A program made the position numbers and the translations under genes. Positions 1 through 9,025 of a stretch of DNA of 64,000 bases are shown piece after piece. Source of the DNA: CAYOWK01 sp964407665 (GTDB taxonomy: Bacteria > Pseudomonadota > Alphaproteobacteria > Caulobacterales > Hyphomonadaceae). The stretch lies in assembly GCA_964407665.1 (NCBI GenBank), contig CAYOWK010000007.1, positions 54,569 to 118,568 of the forward strand, given 5' to 3'. Within the stretch, counting starts at the first letter, position 1, and every line of letters begins with the position of its first letter. The notes under the pieces were generated by a model. The model saw only the letters and a list, made by a program, of their open reading frames with translations, did not search any database and was not told the origin of the DNA.

Positions 1-605
1 AGCGTCCGACGGTGACTGCCCGCATCTGCAACAGTCTCAATAGCATCGCAGATGTCCGGAGCTGTTCTGATCCGGCCGCTCTGTACAGCAGCTATTGCTT
101 CCTGCTCGAGGTCCACGCGCTCGATGTGTCGACCTGCCGCCAGCAACGGTAGCAAGTCTGGCTGGCAGGCGAACCCACCCGTGCTGGCCCTTACAATTAC
201 TCTGTCGCCGGAATGAGCGACGCGCATGACATCGCTCTGGTCCGGCCGGCTAATCAGACAATAGTCGGCCACGATCCGATCCGGCCGGATCCCGCGTGCA
301 AGTGATGCCGCCTGCCAAGACGCAAGACGGTCGCGAGCAATCACGCAGACCAGCTTCGTTCGGCCGTTTGTTGCGCCCACCACAGCCGCGCTGTCATCGA
401 CGGCAGCCAGATTTTCTTCCAGAACCTTGATGGCCGCAGCCTGTATCTGCCGCGGAGTGTCGCCCGGTACAGCGGCCTCGTGCCCGGCCACATCTTCGCC
501 GGGCAAGACCAACACCACACTGTCGCGGCGATCTGGACTGCTTACAGCGATCTGGCTCCATGCGCCATCGCCCGTCGACGCGAACACCAGCCTGAGAGTA
601 CTCAT
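1..605 (-). CDS. gspL: Type II secretion system protein GspL, N-terminal part (cut by window edge)
   Basis: The reading frame opens at an ATG (complement of 603-605) that overlaps the gspK stop in an ATGA junction, and it stays open to the left window edge, giving 201 residues. The visible part has the GspL cytoplasmic-domain pattern: a VLVLPGEDVAGHEA segment near residues 31-44 and a following helix QIQAAAIKVLEENLAA. A DYC motif follows near residue 113. In the family this actin-like domain binds the ATPase GspE and a single transmembrane helix (outside the window) anchors the inner-membrane platform with GspM. Its place as the next gene after gspK is the usual order. Assignment relies on position plus these motifs; the membrane and periplasmic parts cannot be seen. 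Confidence 0.85.
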   Translation of the reverse strand, partial: MSTLRLVFASTGDGAWSQIAVSSPDRRDSVVLVLPGEDVAGHEAAVPGDTPRQIQAAAIKVLEENLAAVDDSAAVVGATNGRTKLVCVIARDRLASWQAASLARGIRPDRIVADYCLISRPDQSDVMRVAHSGDRVIVRASTGGFACQPDLLPLLAAGRHIERVDLEQEAIAAVQSGRIRTAPDICDAIETVADAGSHRRT

Positions 606-1561
606 GGGTTTTCGCTCCAGCGCCGGCTGGCGGTAACGAAGCGCCCGCCACGCCACGCCAGCATCTCGTTCATTGCAACCTCTGCGTCGAGATGCGTGAC
701 CCGTACCGTCAGGTTCAGGTAGTCGGGTTCAAGGCTCAGTCGCGACCGGGCCTCCTCGGGGACATCGACGCCGGCGAGTAAAGGCGATGTCCAGAAGTCG
801 CCAACACTTGCCCAACCATCCGCGGGGCGCGTTGAAATGATCCTGCGGGCCGTTGCATCGGTTATCGCGCCTCGCAGCAGCGCCACCAGCAGCGGGGCGT
901 GGTCTGCGGTCAAACCGTTAATGTTCAGGAGTGAAGGGCCAACCGACGGGTGAGCGCATACGAAAGGCAGCAGGTCTTCGTAGATGGCAGATGAAAACCC
1001 GGCGACTGCCCTGAGTTCGCTGACCTCTGACAGCGGTTCGCGTGCTGTAAGGTAACCGGGAGAGAGGCCCATGTACTCGAAGTCGTCTGGGCCGACCCCG
1101 CGGGAGCCATCGTCCGTATCTATCCAGTCAACCAGCGCCTGCGTCAGCTCTCCTGACGGCCCTGCTGGCATGCCTGTCGCACGCATCAGGAATTCGAGGT
1201 CTGCCGCACCTGTTTCATGACGCTGATAGATGTTCCCCGCGCCGGCGACCACACCGTTGAGGTTGATGCAGTCCGATCCGTCTTCGATCCGAATGTCCAT
1301 GGCGCCATTGTCGAGCGGGAAGACCATCGTCCTGCCGGCTGCCGTGGTCCCCGCGCTTGATCGAACACGGGCGGCGAGGTCCCGAACGTAAGCGTCGGCG
1401 CCGATCGCATACCACTGCGCCTGCGCTAAACTGGCCGCGTTGGATTCAAGTCGCTGCCCCCGCCGCATGTCTTCGAGGACTGTCACGGCGATGCCCGACA
1501 GCGCGAGCACAATCAGTAGCACGGTCAGCAACGCAACGCCGGCTTCCCCCGAACTCTTCAT
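602..1561 (-). CDS. gspK: Type II secretion minor pseudopilin GspK
   Basis: The protein has 319 residues, the usual GspK size and much longer than the other pseudopilins. A short leader ending EAG (residues 6-8) precedes a hydrophobic helix beginning VALLTVLLIV, a prepilin-type cleavage site. The +5 Glu found in the other pseudopilins is Thr here, as expected for GspK, which caps the pseudopilus tip. The remainder carries the large alpha domain (GTP-like fold insert) with several short acidic stretches. Overlaps gspJ and gspL by 4 bases each (ATGA), so it is translationally coupled in the gsp operon. Confidence 0.93.
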   Translation of the reverse strand: MKSSGEAGVALLTVLLIVLALSGIAVTVLEDMRRGQRLESNAASLAQAQWYAIGADAYVRDLAARVRSSAGTTAAGRTMVFPLDNGAMDIRIEDGSDCINLNGVVAGAGNIYQRHETGAADLEFLMRATGMPAGPSGELTQALVDWIDTDDGSRGVGPDDFEYMGLSPGYLTAREPLSEVSELRAVAGFSSAIYEDLLPFVCAHPSVGPSLLNINGLTADHAPLLVALLRGAITDATARRIISTRPADGWASVGDFWTSPLLAGVDVPEEARSRLSLEPDYLNLTVRVTHLDAEVAMNEMLAWRGGRFVTASRRWSENP

Positions 1562-2145
1562 GTCGCGAACTCCGGCAACAGGAAGAGCTGGCGGATTCGT
1601 GACGCGTCATTGAACTCGATATCGAGTGAAACGGCGCGCGGAAGGGGGCGGGTAGGGGATCCCGCCCACGCGTCCGCCCACTGATCGTATTGGTAGTAGG
1701 CTACGCTGACCGAGCGGACGCCTTCGATCAGGATCTGGGGCGGCTCCAGCGGGGCCCCGTCCACCTGCCGCCGATACCGGCGCTCGATGGCTCCGTCCCG
1801 GAGGCTGTACTCGACATACTGGAGCGACGATCGCCGTTCTCCTGAAATGTTTTCCCAGCCCCGGCGGACGAACTGGAGAAATGTATCGCCGCTGGTAAAA
1901 GGACGCCCGAGCAGAGCCATTTCGGGCTTTGTGCCGGCCTCGCTTCGTGCCCGCCGGGGCGAAGCCTGGCCCAGATCGGCCTTGAGTACGGCGCGTAATC
2001 TCAGAAGGTCGCGGCTCGCCTCGTCGCGGATTTCGATCATATCGCGCGTGTCGACGGCAATTTGTGTCAGCACAATCCCTGCACCGGCCAGCAGCGAGAG
2101 CGCAGCAAGAGCAACCAGCATTTCGACAAGCGTGAAGCCTTTCAT
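1558..2145 (-). CDS. gspJ: Type II secretion minor pseudopilin GspJ
   Basis: 195 residues starting MKG|FTLVEMLVAL, a very short prepilin leader with the Gly-1/Phe+1 cleavage site and Glu+5. The length and the order after gspI fit GspJ, which forms the tip complex with GspI and GspK. The C-terminal half contains the beta-rich domain with an IEGVRSVSVAYYQ segment typical of GspJ. It is processed by the prepilin peptidase GspO/PilD, which is not in this window. It overlaps gspI and gspK by ATGA, indicating one transcript. Confidence 0.93.
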   Translation of the reverse strand: MKGFTLVEMLVALAALSLLAGAGIVLTQIAVDTRDMIEIRDEASRDLLRLRAVLKADLGQASPRRARSEAGTKPEMALLGRPFTSGDTFLQFVRRGWENISGERRSSLQYVEYSLRDGAIERRYRRQVDGAPLEPPQILIEGVRSVSVAYYQYDQWADAWAGSPTRPLPRAVSLDIEFNDASRIRQLFLLPEFAT

Positions 2146-2516
2146 GACGCGCTCCGGAACGTCGAAAGGTCTGCGATTGTCTGGGCGCCGCCATCGGCGC
2201 GGACGCGCACATCAATGCGAAGGATTGCCGGGTCGGGAGATGGCGCGACAATCACCTCCCAGGTCCAGTTACGTCCCATCGCCTCCTCGACACCCGAAGA
2301 TGTACCTTGGGTCGGCGCCGTCGTGACCGCCATCGCTTCGACCAGACGATTTTCCGCAACGATCCGTGCAATGGCCCTATCTGCAGCAGCAGATTGGGAG
2401 CGGCTGCTTTCACCAAGCACGTTCAGCAGAGCGAGGGCGCCGAGCGAGAAGACGGCCAGTGCGACCATAACCTCAAGCAGGCTGAAGCCGGATTCTGAAA
2501 TGTCGCGCCTAGCCAT
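2142..2516 (-). CDS. gspI: Type II secretion minor pseudopilin GspI
   Basis: 124 residues, typical length for GspI. Prepilin leader MARRDISESG then FSLLEVMVALAVFSLGALALLN, with Glu at +5 of the mature helix. The rest contains the conserved R-A-I-A-R-I-V-A-E-N segment seen in GspI proteins after the helix. The start ATG lies inside the end of gspH (8-base overlap) and the stop overlaps gspJ by 4 bases. Its family role is nucleating the pseudopilus tip with GspJ and GspK. Confidence 0.92.
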   Translation of the reverse strand: MARRDISESGFSLLEVMVALAVFSLGALALLNVLGESSRSQSAAADRAIARIVAENRLVEAMAVTTAPTQGTSSGVEEAMGRNWTWEVIVAPSPDPAILRIDVRVRADGGAQTIADLSTFRSAS

Positions 2517-2982
2517 TCCGGGAAACCTCGCGACTGACCGCGCCAGCCCCGTCCAGTACGACGGTCTCGGTTTCCCCGCCTCGGTAGAGTGTCAGCCGGG
2601 CAGCTTCGGACATTCCCATCGGATCGAACAGGATGTGAACTGGAAAGCGTGCGCTTTCCGTCTGGACGGTGGAGTCGTCCTCCCACGACACGATGTCGTT
2701 TCTGCCCGGCGCCGCCCAGCCATCGGCGGTTCGTTGGCGAAGCGAGTACCCGTCCGGGGTGACCTCCACGAGGACGGCGCGATTCCGGATCAGTGCGAGA
2801 TCGCGTGCTTCGGCCAGTTTGGCGACAAATCGATCGGCTTCCTGAGCCAGGCCGGGTTGTGTGCGGCCGCCATTGAGAAGCACGATCGATGAGATGAAGC
2901 CGATAACGGCCAGCACCACCAGCATCTCGACGAGCGAGAAGCCGGACTCCCGTTTACCATGCCTGAAGCCAGGAGAAGGCAC
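2509..2982 (-). CDS. gspH: Type II secretion minor pseudopilin GspH
   Basis: 157 residues. Leader MPSPGFRHGKRESG followed by FSLVEMLVVLAVIGF, a classic prepilin processing site with Glu+5 and a membrane-spanning helix. The C-terminal domain has the GspH-like ending with LTLYRGGETETVVLDG. The start is a GTG 8 bases after the gspG stop, with GGAG about 11 bases upstream. Located between gspG and gspI as in standard gsp operons. Role in the family: links the GspI/J/K tip to the major-pilin shaft. Confidence 0.92.
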   Translation of the reverse strand: MPSPGFRHGKRESGFSLVEMLVVLAVIGFISSIVLLNGGRTQPGLAQEADRFVAKLAEARDLALIRNRAVLVEVTPDGYSLRQRTADGWAAPGRNDIVSWEDDSTVQTESARFPVHILFDPMGMSEAARLTLYRGGETETVVLDGAGAVSREVSRNG

Positions 2983-2990
2983 CTTCTCAC

Positions 2991-3488
2991 TTACTCCCAG
3001 TTGCCAATGTCTGCGTCCAGACCTTCACCGCCCGCCACCCCGTCAGCGCCGAACGAGTAGATGTCATAGGGGCGGGCCTTGCCGGGGTACGCGTACTGGT
3101 AGGCATTGCCCCAGGGATCGTCAGGCAGCCGTCGTATGTATCCGCCGTCCCTGTAACGATCAGCGCGGGCAAGGCTGGCTGGCGCAGTGACAAGGGCGTC
3201 GAGGCCGTCAACCGTCCGGGGATAGGTCATGTTATCCAGCTTGTAGTTTTCAATCGCCTGCTCAAGGATCGCGATATCAGCACGTGCCTTGTCGACGCTG
3301 GCCCTGTCGCGCGCCGGCAGGACGTTGATCAGTACGACGGTCGAGATCAGGCCAATGATCAGCAAAACCACCAGCACTTCGACGAGGCTGAAGCCAGCCT
3401 CTGTGGGCGGGTGAGCGGGGCGTTTCAGCCTACGCTCATCGTGTTGATCTGCAGGATCGGCAACAGGATGGATAGGATCACAAGGCAT
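2991..3488 (-). CDS. gspG: Type II secretion major pseudopilin GspG
   Basis: The mature part starts FSLVEVLVVLLIIG and carries Glu+5. The C-terminal third has the GspG hallmark of a W-G-N-xY-xY stretch and the aspartate-rich calcium loop DIYSFGADGVAGGEGLDADI. It is the shaft subunit of the pseudopilus. The only ATG (3486-3488) gives a 32-residue leader and a 64-base overlap with gspF. A CTG at 3426-3428 overlaps the gspF stop as CTGA and would give a normal 12-residue leader (MKRPAHPPTEAG), so the true start may be that CTG. Function is certain; the start is not. Confidence 0.93.
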   Translation of the reverse strand: MPCDPIHPVADPADQHDERRLKRPAHPPTEAGFSLVEVLVVLLIIGLISTVVLINVLPARDRASVDKARADIAILEQAIENYKLDNMTYPRTVDGLDALVTAPASLARADRYRDGGYIRRLPDDPWGNAYQYAYPGKARPYDIYSFGADGVAGGEGLDADIGNWE

Positions 3489-4645
3489 ACGATGCCTCCC
3501 ATGACAACAATGATCGCCGGTTCCAGGAGTGAAAGGGCAATCGAGGTGGCTGTTCGGAATTCACGTTCGAGATAGTCGGCGGCCCGTTCGAGCATCGCGT
3601 CAAGCTGGCCTCCCCCTCCGCCTTCTCCGTTCGCCGCCAGATAGACCAGCAGGGGTGGAAAGGCTTCGGTGCGACGCATCGCGGAGGAGAGTGATGCGCC
3701 TTCGCTTACAGACACTGCCATCTGCGAAGCAGCGTCCGCGATGACGGCGTTTCGGCTTGTACGTGCTGCGAGCTGAAGTGCTTCCAGCGCCGGCAAGCCT
3801 GATGACAGCATCGTCGCAAGGGTTCGCGCCAGGCCAGCTGCTTCCACATCTCTCAGCAGCCTGCCAATGAGCGGGGCGCGCAGCAGCGCCCTGTCCACGC
3901 CCAGCCGAAAAGCCTTGCGCCGCATGCCCCACACAAACAGGACGCCGAGTCCAACGATCAGAGCTGCCGCCAGCCAACCCCAGGCGATCATGAAATTCGA
4001 GAGCCCGATCACCGCCTCAGTCAGCGCCGGCAATTTGGCGCCCGACGTGTTGAACTGGTCGACGACCTTCGGGACCACGAACGTCATCAGGGCGACAATG
4101 ACGCCGCCCGCCACGAACATGAGGATCAAAGGGTAGACGAGGGCTGCTGTGATCTTCGAACTCGCATCCTCCTGCTTCTCGAGCATGTCCGCCAGGCGCT
4201 CCATGACTCTCGGCAGGGAGCCAGAATTCTCTCCTGCCGCAATCATGGCCCGGTACGTCGCGGGATATGCGTTGCCGACCCGCCCCATGGCGTCGGCAAG
4301 CCTCTGACCCTCGACGACGCCTTCGTGTGTTGCCCCCAGAATTCGCCGGAGCCGTACACTCTCGGACTGGTCACGCAGGGTGCGCAGGGCCTCCTCGAGC
4401 GGCGCCACCGTAATCAGTGTTGACATCTGCCGCGACAGAAGTGCCAGAGCCTTGGCTGAAAGCTTGCCTTCCTTCTTCCGCCGATCGACATCCGCCTTCG
4501 ACGTCGAACCGCCCAGATCAATGCGAGTTACGACAAGCCCGCGCTTCTCAATCTGTTGCCGCGCCGTATCGGCATCGGCGCCGACGAGACTGCCGTTGCG
4601 GGTCCGGCCCGACCGGTCAATTGCGACATAGTCAAACGTCGGCAT
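3425..4645 (-). CDS. gspF: Type II secretion inner-membrane platform protein GspF
   Basis: 406 residues from the ATG at 4645 (MPTFDYVAIDRSG), the normal GspF length and N-terminus; an upstream in-frame ATG at 4726 would add 27 atypical residues inside gspE. Two T2SSF domains are visible, each with GExSGxLxxxL-like motifs (first: AAGENSGSLPRVMERLA), separated by hydrophobic helices, and a final C-terminal membrane segment ends in LPILQINTMSVG. It is the polytopic inner-membrane component contacting GspE and GspL. The start overlaps the gspE stop by 14 bases. Confidence 0.95.
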   Translation of the reverse strand: MPTFDYVAIDRSGRTRNGSLVGADADTARQQIEKRGLVVTRIDLGGSTSKADVDRRKKEGKLSAKALALLSRQMSTLITVAPLEEALRTLRDQSESVRLRRILGATHEGVVEGQRLADAMGRVGNAYPATYRAMIAAGENSGSLPRVMERLADMLEKQEDASSKITAALVYPLILMFVAGGVIVALMTFVVPKVVDQFNTSGAKLPALTEAVIGLSNFMIAWGWLAAALIVGLGVLFVWGMRRKAFRLGVDRALLRAPLIGRLLRDVEAAGLARTLATMLSSGLPALEALQLAARTSRNAVIADAASQMAVSVSEGASLSSAMRRTEAFPPLLVYLAANGEGGGGGQLDAMLERAADYLEREFRTATSIALSLLEPAIIVVMGGIVCLVILSILLPILQINTMSVG

Positions 4646-6119
4646 CGGCTGGAGCCTCCTGCCTGACAACGCGGACAGCCTCCTCGATGGTCGTAAGTCC
4701 GCCAAGGACATAGTTCCGCGCCGCATCGCTCAGCGTGCCGCCACCAGAAAACGCATGCGCCGCCATCGATGGTTCATCAGCTCCGGACCCGATCAGCTTG
4801 CGGAGTGTGTCGTCGACACGAATGATCTCATAGAGACCCAGACGCCCGGCATATCCGGTCCCGGAGCAGCTCTCGCATCCCGTAGCACGCCAGATCGCTG
4901 CGCCTTCGGGCAGGCCGACAAGAGCGGCTGCACCCTTGTCGGCGATGTCCGGACGCTTGCATGCGGGACACAGCCGACGGACCAGTCTCTGGGCCATGAT
5001 CACGCGCAGGGTAGATGCCAGAAGGAACGGCTCCACGCCCATGTCGCGCAAGCGCGTCACCGCGCCCAGCGCATCGTTGGTGTGGACAGTCGAGAGTACG
5101 AGGTGACCGGTGAGGCTGGCCTGCACCGATATCTGGGCAGTCTCGGCATCGCGAATCTCGCCCACCATCACCACGTCAGGGTCCTGGCGCAGAATCGCGC
5201 GAAGGCCAGCCGCGAATGTCATTCCGACCTTGGTGTTCACCTGGGTCTGGCCGACGCCCTCCATTGCGTACTCGACCGGATCCTCGATTGTGAGAATGTT
5301 GCGCGCGGTCTCGTTCAGGAGCCGCAGTCCTGCATAGAGCGTCGTGGTTTTTCCGGAACCGGTCGGCCCGGTCACGAGGATGATCCCATTTGGCTCACGG
5401 ATCGCAGCCCGGAAGGCGGCCGAGGCGGCAGGCGGCATGCCCAGATCGTCGAGCGTCAGGTCCGCGCGTTCCCGATCCAGCAGACGCATGACGACACGCT
5501 CGCCCGCTTTGGACGGCAATGTCGAAACGCGAACATCGAGTGTGCGGCCGCCGACAGCCAGCGAAATGCGTCCATCCTGAGGCAATCGTCGTTCGGCGAT
5601 ATCGAGCCGGGACATCACCTTCACACGGGAGACCAGAAGCGGAGACAGACGCGAACTGAGGCGAACCGCTTCCTTCAGCACACCGTCCACGCGCATTCGG
5701 ACGACGAGGTGCTGGTCGTAGGGTTCGATGTGCACGTCTGAGGCGCCGATCCGATCAGCCTCGGCGATGAGCCCGTTGATCAGGCGAATGATGGGCGCAT
5801 CGTCCCGCGCATCCAGGAGGTCTGCAACGGCGGGCATGTGATCGACGAGGTCCGCGAGGCCGCCTGTCAGACCCATCTCTTCCGCGGCATCCACGCCCAG
5901 CCCTGCCGATGCGAATGTCTCGGCGAGTTTACGCTCGAACGCGGCGGAGGGCGCGATCTCGACCTGGAGAGGCAGTCCGATCACACGCCTTGCCTCGATC
6001 AGGCCAACGGGATCGCCTCCTTCGCGCAGACACACCGATGCGACTTCCGTGCCGCCTAGATCGATAATCCCGTGGCGGCGGGCGAAGGCATAGGGCAGGC
6101 GTGTCCGTCCGGACGTCAC
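4632..6119 (-). CDS. gspE: Type II secretion ATPase GspE
   Basis: 495 residues. Walker A GPTGSGKTTT near 251-260, Asp box and Walker B (DPDVVMVGEIRD) near 313-324, His box around LSTVHTND near 343-350, and a C-terminal tetra-cysteine zinc motif (CPAC near 384, CESC near 413) all match GspE/PilB secretion ATPases. It powers pseudopilus assembly from the cytoplasmic face. The N-terminal domain that binds GspL is present but short. ATGA overlap with gspD upstream and a 14-base overlap with gspF downstream place it in one operon. Confidence 0.96.
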   Translation of the reverse strand: MTSGRTRLPYAFARRHGIIDLGGTEVASVCLREGGDPVGLIEARRVIGLPLQVEIAPSAAFERKLAETFASAGLGVDAAEEMGLTGGLADLVDHMPAVADLLDARDDAPIIRLINGLIAEADRIGASDVHIEPYDQHLVVRMRVDGVLKEAVRLSSRLSPLLVSRVKVMSRLDIAERRLPQDGRISLAVGGRTLDVRVSTLPSKAGERVVMRLLDRERADLTLDDLGMPPAASAAFRAAIREPNGIILVTGPTGSGKTTTLYAGLRLLNETARNILTIEDPVEYAMEGVGQTQVNTKVGMTFAAGLRAILRQDPDVVMVGEIRDAETAQISVQASLTGHLVLSTVHTNDALGAVTRLRDMGVEPFLLASTLRVIMAQRLVRRLCPACKRPDIADKGAAALVGLPEGAAIWRATGCESCSGTGYAGRLGLYEIIRVDDTLRKLIGSGADEPSMAAHAFSGGGTLSDAARNYVLGGLTTIEEAVRVVRQEAPADADV

Positions 6120-8191
6120 GGCTGAGGCGCCTCCGGACGAGCGCCCAAGGTTGCGGGCGGGAACTGCAAGACGGCGTCCTCGAGCATGCTTCTTCCGTCG
6201 CGGCTGGTCTGCTGCTCCAGGCTGATCATCCGGTCCAGACCGGGTTGGCTGATCGCGCGCGCATCGCTGCTGTCGCGTACGATCACAGGCCGCAGGAAGA
6301 TCATCAGATTGGTCTCGTACCGCTCGCGCGATTCCGATCGGAACAGTTGGCCGATGAACGGGATATCGCCGAGAAGAGGGACCTTCTCGTTCGTGCGGCG
6401 CTCGCCCTGATCCAGAAGTCCGCCAAGGACTACGATCTCGCCATTATCCACCAGCACCCGCGTCTCAAGCTCCCGCTTGTTGAAAACGAACTCGCTGGCG
6501 ACGGTGAGGTTGGCGATCGAAGAGACCTCCTGCCGGATGTCCATGGTGATCGAGCCGTCCGCATTGATCTGCGGTCGCACCCGCATTTTTACGCCGACAT
6601 CCTGGCGATCTACCGTCCGGAACGGGTTGTTGTTGTTGCTGCTGAGCACTTCCCCAGTCGTGACCGGAACTTCCTGGCCGACCAGGAAGGTGGCCTCATG
6701 GTTGTTCAGTGTATGGATCGAAGGCGTCGACAGGAGATTGGAGCCCGTGTCGCGCTGGAGCATGTTGAGGATTGCTCCAAACGTACCCTCACCGCCGAGA
6801 TTACTCGCAAAGCCCCCAATACCGCCCGCCGTGTTCAGCAGCGATGTCAGGGCGACGTCCCGTAAGTCGTCCAGCAGTGAAGAGTCGTCGGGCAGGCTGG
6901 ACCCGCCAATGAGCGCTCCCGCGACAGCGAGGATGCTCGGAGACGCGTTTGAATAGTTGGTGGCGAAGAAGGGAATTGTGTTCTCGCCATTGCCGGACAG
7001 CAGCCACTGAACTCCCAGATCGCGGGCGGCTCCGTCCGATATCTCCACAACGATTGCCTGAACGAGGACCTGCTCGGTGCGCCGGTCGAGCTGGCGAACG
7101 ACTGCCTCTACTTCCTGCTGCACCGAAGGGTCGCCGCGAACGACAATAGCGTTTGCGTTCTCGAAGCGGGCGATCGTTGCGCGCTGGGCGCCTCCACCGC
7201 CTGAGCCGAACGAGCGGCTGGAGGAGCCGGAGGAGGCCGGGGGCGGGGCGGCGCCGGAACTTGCCGTTGATCCCGACACGATCGGCCCGGTGGTCGCGGC
7301 TGTGCCGGAGGCCGTCACGGGCTGGTCAACCAGCGTCTGGAGAAGCTCTGTCATCTCTCCGGCGTCGCTGTGCTGCAGGAAGATCACGCGTGTATCGCCG
7401 CTGGGGCTCGCCGCCTGATCAAGCTGGTTTGCAATGCCCTTGAGCTTGGCGACCGTGTCGATCGGTCCGCGTATGACGAGCGAGTTGCTGGTCTCAACGG
7501 CCGTGAACGATGCGGCCTGCCACGCCTGGGCGTCGCCCGTGCCGACGACCTCCCGCAGCGCCGCCGCTATCGTCGAGGCGCGCGTGTTTTTCAGGCTGAC
7601 GATATCGATGGTGTCCGTATCGCGATCAAGATCGCGAGCGAGAGCCGAAAGCCGGATCACGTTGTCGGCGAAGTCGGTGATGACGATGGCGTTCGATCGT
7701 GGAGCCGCCGAAACCTGGCCGCCGCGACCCACAAGAGGCGTTAGCGAGGGCAGAACAGAAGCCGCATCGCGGGTCTTGAGCCGGATGACCTGCGTTACAA
7801 ATTTCTCGCCGCCCTGGCCCGACGGCTGGCGCGCCGCGTCCTCGTCCGGAGCGACACGATAGGCGCCCGACGACGTAGGCAGCACGACGTAGCCATTCGC
7901 CCGCATCGTTGCGAGAAACACTTCATACATCTGCTCGGGCGAAAGGGGCGCGCCAGAAGCGATTGTCACCGAGCCCTGAACGCGCGGATCGATAACGAAG
8001 GTCCGGCCCGTGGCGCGCGACACGTCCTGGATGAAGGCGCGGATATCGGCGTTCTGGACGTTCAGCGACTGGCGGTCGCCTGGCTCCTGCGACGTGGCGA
8101 CTGGCGCTGTCATGCCGAAAACGGCAAGCGCCGCCGTAGAAAGCCAGACCAGCCGGGACACCCCCGTCTTGCGGCCTGAGTCATGTCTCAT
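6116..8191 (-). CDS. gspD: Type II secretion outer-membrane secretin GspD
   Basis: 691 residues with a signal peptide (hydrophobic stretch LVWLSTAALAVFGMTAPVA). An N0 domain follows with a VQNADIRAFIQDVSRATG segment, then N1-N3 repeats with a Gly/Ser-rich loop near residue 300-330. The secretin core carries LLSTPSIHTLNNHEATFLVG, VPVTTG and the C-terminal VPLLGDIPFIGQLFRS signature. It forms the outer-membrane channel of the T2SS. No obvious pilotin-binding S-domain is recognised. The start overlaps gspC (ATGA) and the stop overlaps gspE (ATGA). Confidence 0.96.
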   Translation of the reverse strand: MRHDSGRKTGVSRLVWLSTAALAVFGMTAPVATSQEPGDRQSLNVQNADIRAFIQDVSRATGRTFVIDPRVQGSVTIASGAPLSPEQMYEVFLATMRANGYVVLPTSSGAYRVAPDEDAARQPSGQGGEKFVTQVIRLKTRDAASVLPSLTPLVGRGGQVSAAPRSNAIVITDFADNVIRLSALARDLDRDTDTIDIVSLKNTRASTIAAALREVVGTGDAQAWQAASFTAVETSNSLVIRGPIDTVAKLKGIANQLDQAASPSGDTRVIFLQHSDAGEMTELLQTLVDQPVTASGTAATTGPIVSGSTASSGAAPPPASSGSSSRSFGSGGGGAQRATIARFENANAIVVRGDPSVQQEVEAVVRQLDRRTEQVLVQAIVVEISDGAARDLGVQWLLSGNGENTIPFFATNYSNASPSILAVAGALIGGSSLPDDSSLLDDLRDVALTSLLNTAGGIGGFASNLGGEGTFGAILNMLQRDTGSNLLSTPSIHTLNNHEATFLVGQEVPVTTGEVLSSNNNNPFRTVDRQDVGVKMRVRPQINADGSITMDIRQEVSSIANLTVASEFVFNKRELETRVLVDNGEIVVLGGLLDQGERRTNEKVPLLGDIPFIGQLFRSESRERYETNLMIFLRPVIVRDSSDARAISQPGLDRMISLEQQTSRDGRSMLEDAVLQFPPATLGARPEAPQP

Positions 8192-8943
8192 TGTGCCGAC
8201 CCTTCGATGCGTTTTGTCATCGTCTGCCCGTTTCGTTCAAACCGGATTTCGGCTGACTCGCCCGACGCAAGCCGGGCTTGCAAGCTCTGGAGTGCTTCGG
8301 GCGAAACACTGGCTCCGTTCACATCAAGAATGATGTCTCCAGCGACAAACCCTGCCGCCAGGAGAACGCCATTGTTGCCGTCCACCTGATAGCCGTTCGA
8401 CCGACCGTCTCCGGCGACGGGCGAAAGGCCGAGACCAGGTATGCCGGCTTCGGACGGTGTTGCTGCGCCGCCGCCTTGCGTCATAAACCCCTGGCTTGGC
8501 GGGAAAGCAATGGTCAGCCTTTCGCCGTCTCGCTCAATGACAACCTGGTCATGTGTCACGTCCGCAAGCCGGGCGCCGCCGATGGTGTCGCCAACCCGAT
8601 ACGCCGCCTGGGGCAGGCCCTGCGCCGAGATGATCGCTGTTGAATTGTCTCCGGCAACCCGTGTCGCGTGAAGCACAAAACCCTGAGCGGATGCAGAGGG
8701 TGATGCGCCAGCCAGTACAGTGGGCCCGCGGAAAAACGGGTCCTTTCCATGAAGGACCAATGGGCGGTCGATCAGCGATGAACCCGGCTCACCTGAAACG
8801 CCGCTCGGCGACGATGGCGCAGGTTCCAGAATGGCCCACATGAAAACCGCTGCCGCCGCTCCGGCAGCAGCCAGGGTAAGGAGATCCAGCGCGGCGAGAG
8901 CGCCGCCGCGCACAGTCTGATTGAGACCTGGCCCTCTAGTCAT
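8188..8943 (-). CDS. gspC: Type II secretion protein GspC
   Basis: 251 residues from the ATG at 8943 (MTRGPGLNQ); a TTG 15 bases upstream is possible. One N-terminal membrane helix (LLTLAAAGAAAAVFMWAILE), then a homology region with LHGKDPFFRG, and a C-terminal PDZ domain (roughly 165-251) with a GLLAAGFVAGDIILDVNG-like core. GspC connects the inner-membrane platform with the secretin and helps choose substrates. It is the first gsp gene, 82 bases after the stop of the TonB-dependent receptor gene on the same strand, with a stem-loop (8963-8985) in the gap. Confidence 0.93.
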   Translation of the reverse strand: MTRGPGLNQTVRGGALAALDLLTLAAAGAAAAVFMWAILEPAPSSPSGVSGEPGSSLIDRPLVLHGKDPFFRGPTVLAGASPSASAQGFVLHATRVAGDNSTAIISAQGLPQAAYRVGDTIGGARLADVTHDQVVIERDGERLTIAFPPSQGFMTQGGGAATPSEAGIPGLGLSPVAGDGRSNGYQVDGNNGVLLAAGFVAGDIILDVNGASVSPEALQSLQARLASGESAEIRFERNGQTMTKRIEGSAQ

Positions 8944-8962
8944 ACTTGCATCCGGCAAGCGG

Positions 8963-8985
8963 CGGGAGCCGTGCGTCTGCTCCCG
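8963..8985 (-). other. Stem-loop between the receptor gene and gspC
   Basis: On the minus strand CGGGAGC (8985-8979) pairs with GCTCCCG (8969-8963) around a 9-base loop. No T-run follows, so it is not a standard terminator. It sits between the TonB-dependent receptor gene and gspC and could be a partial attenuator or an RNA-processing point that lowers gsp expression relative to the receptor. Confidence 0.45.
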
Positions 8986-9025
8986 CGCCTGCCGAGGTTA
9001 CTACGCTAACGCACGCCCGAACGCA

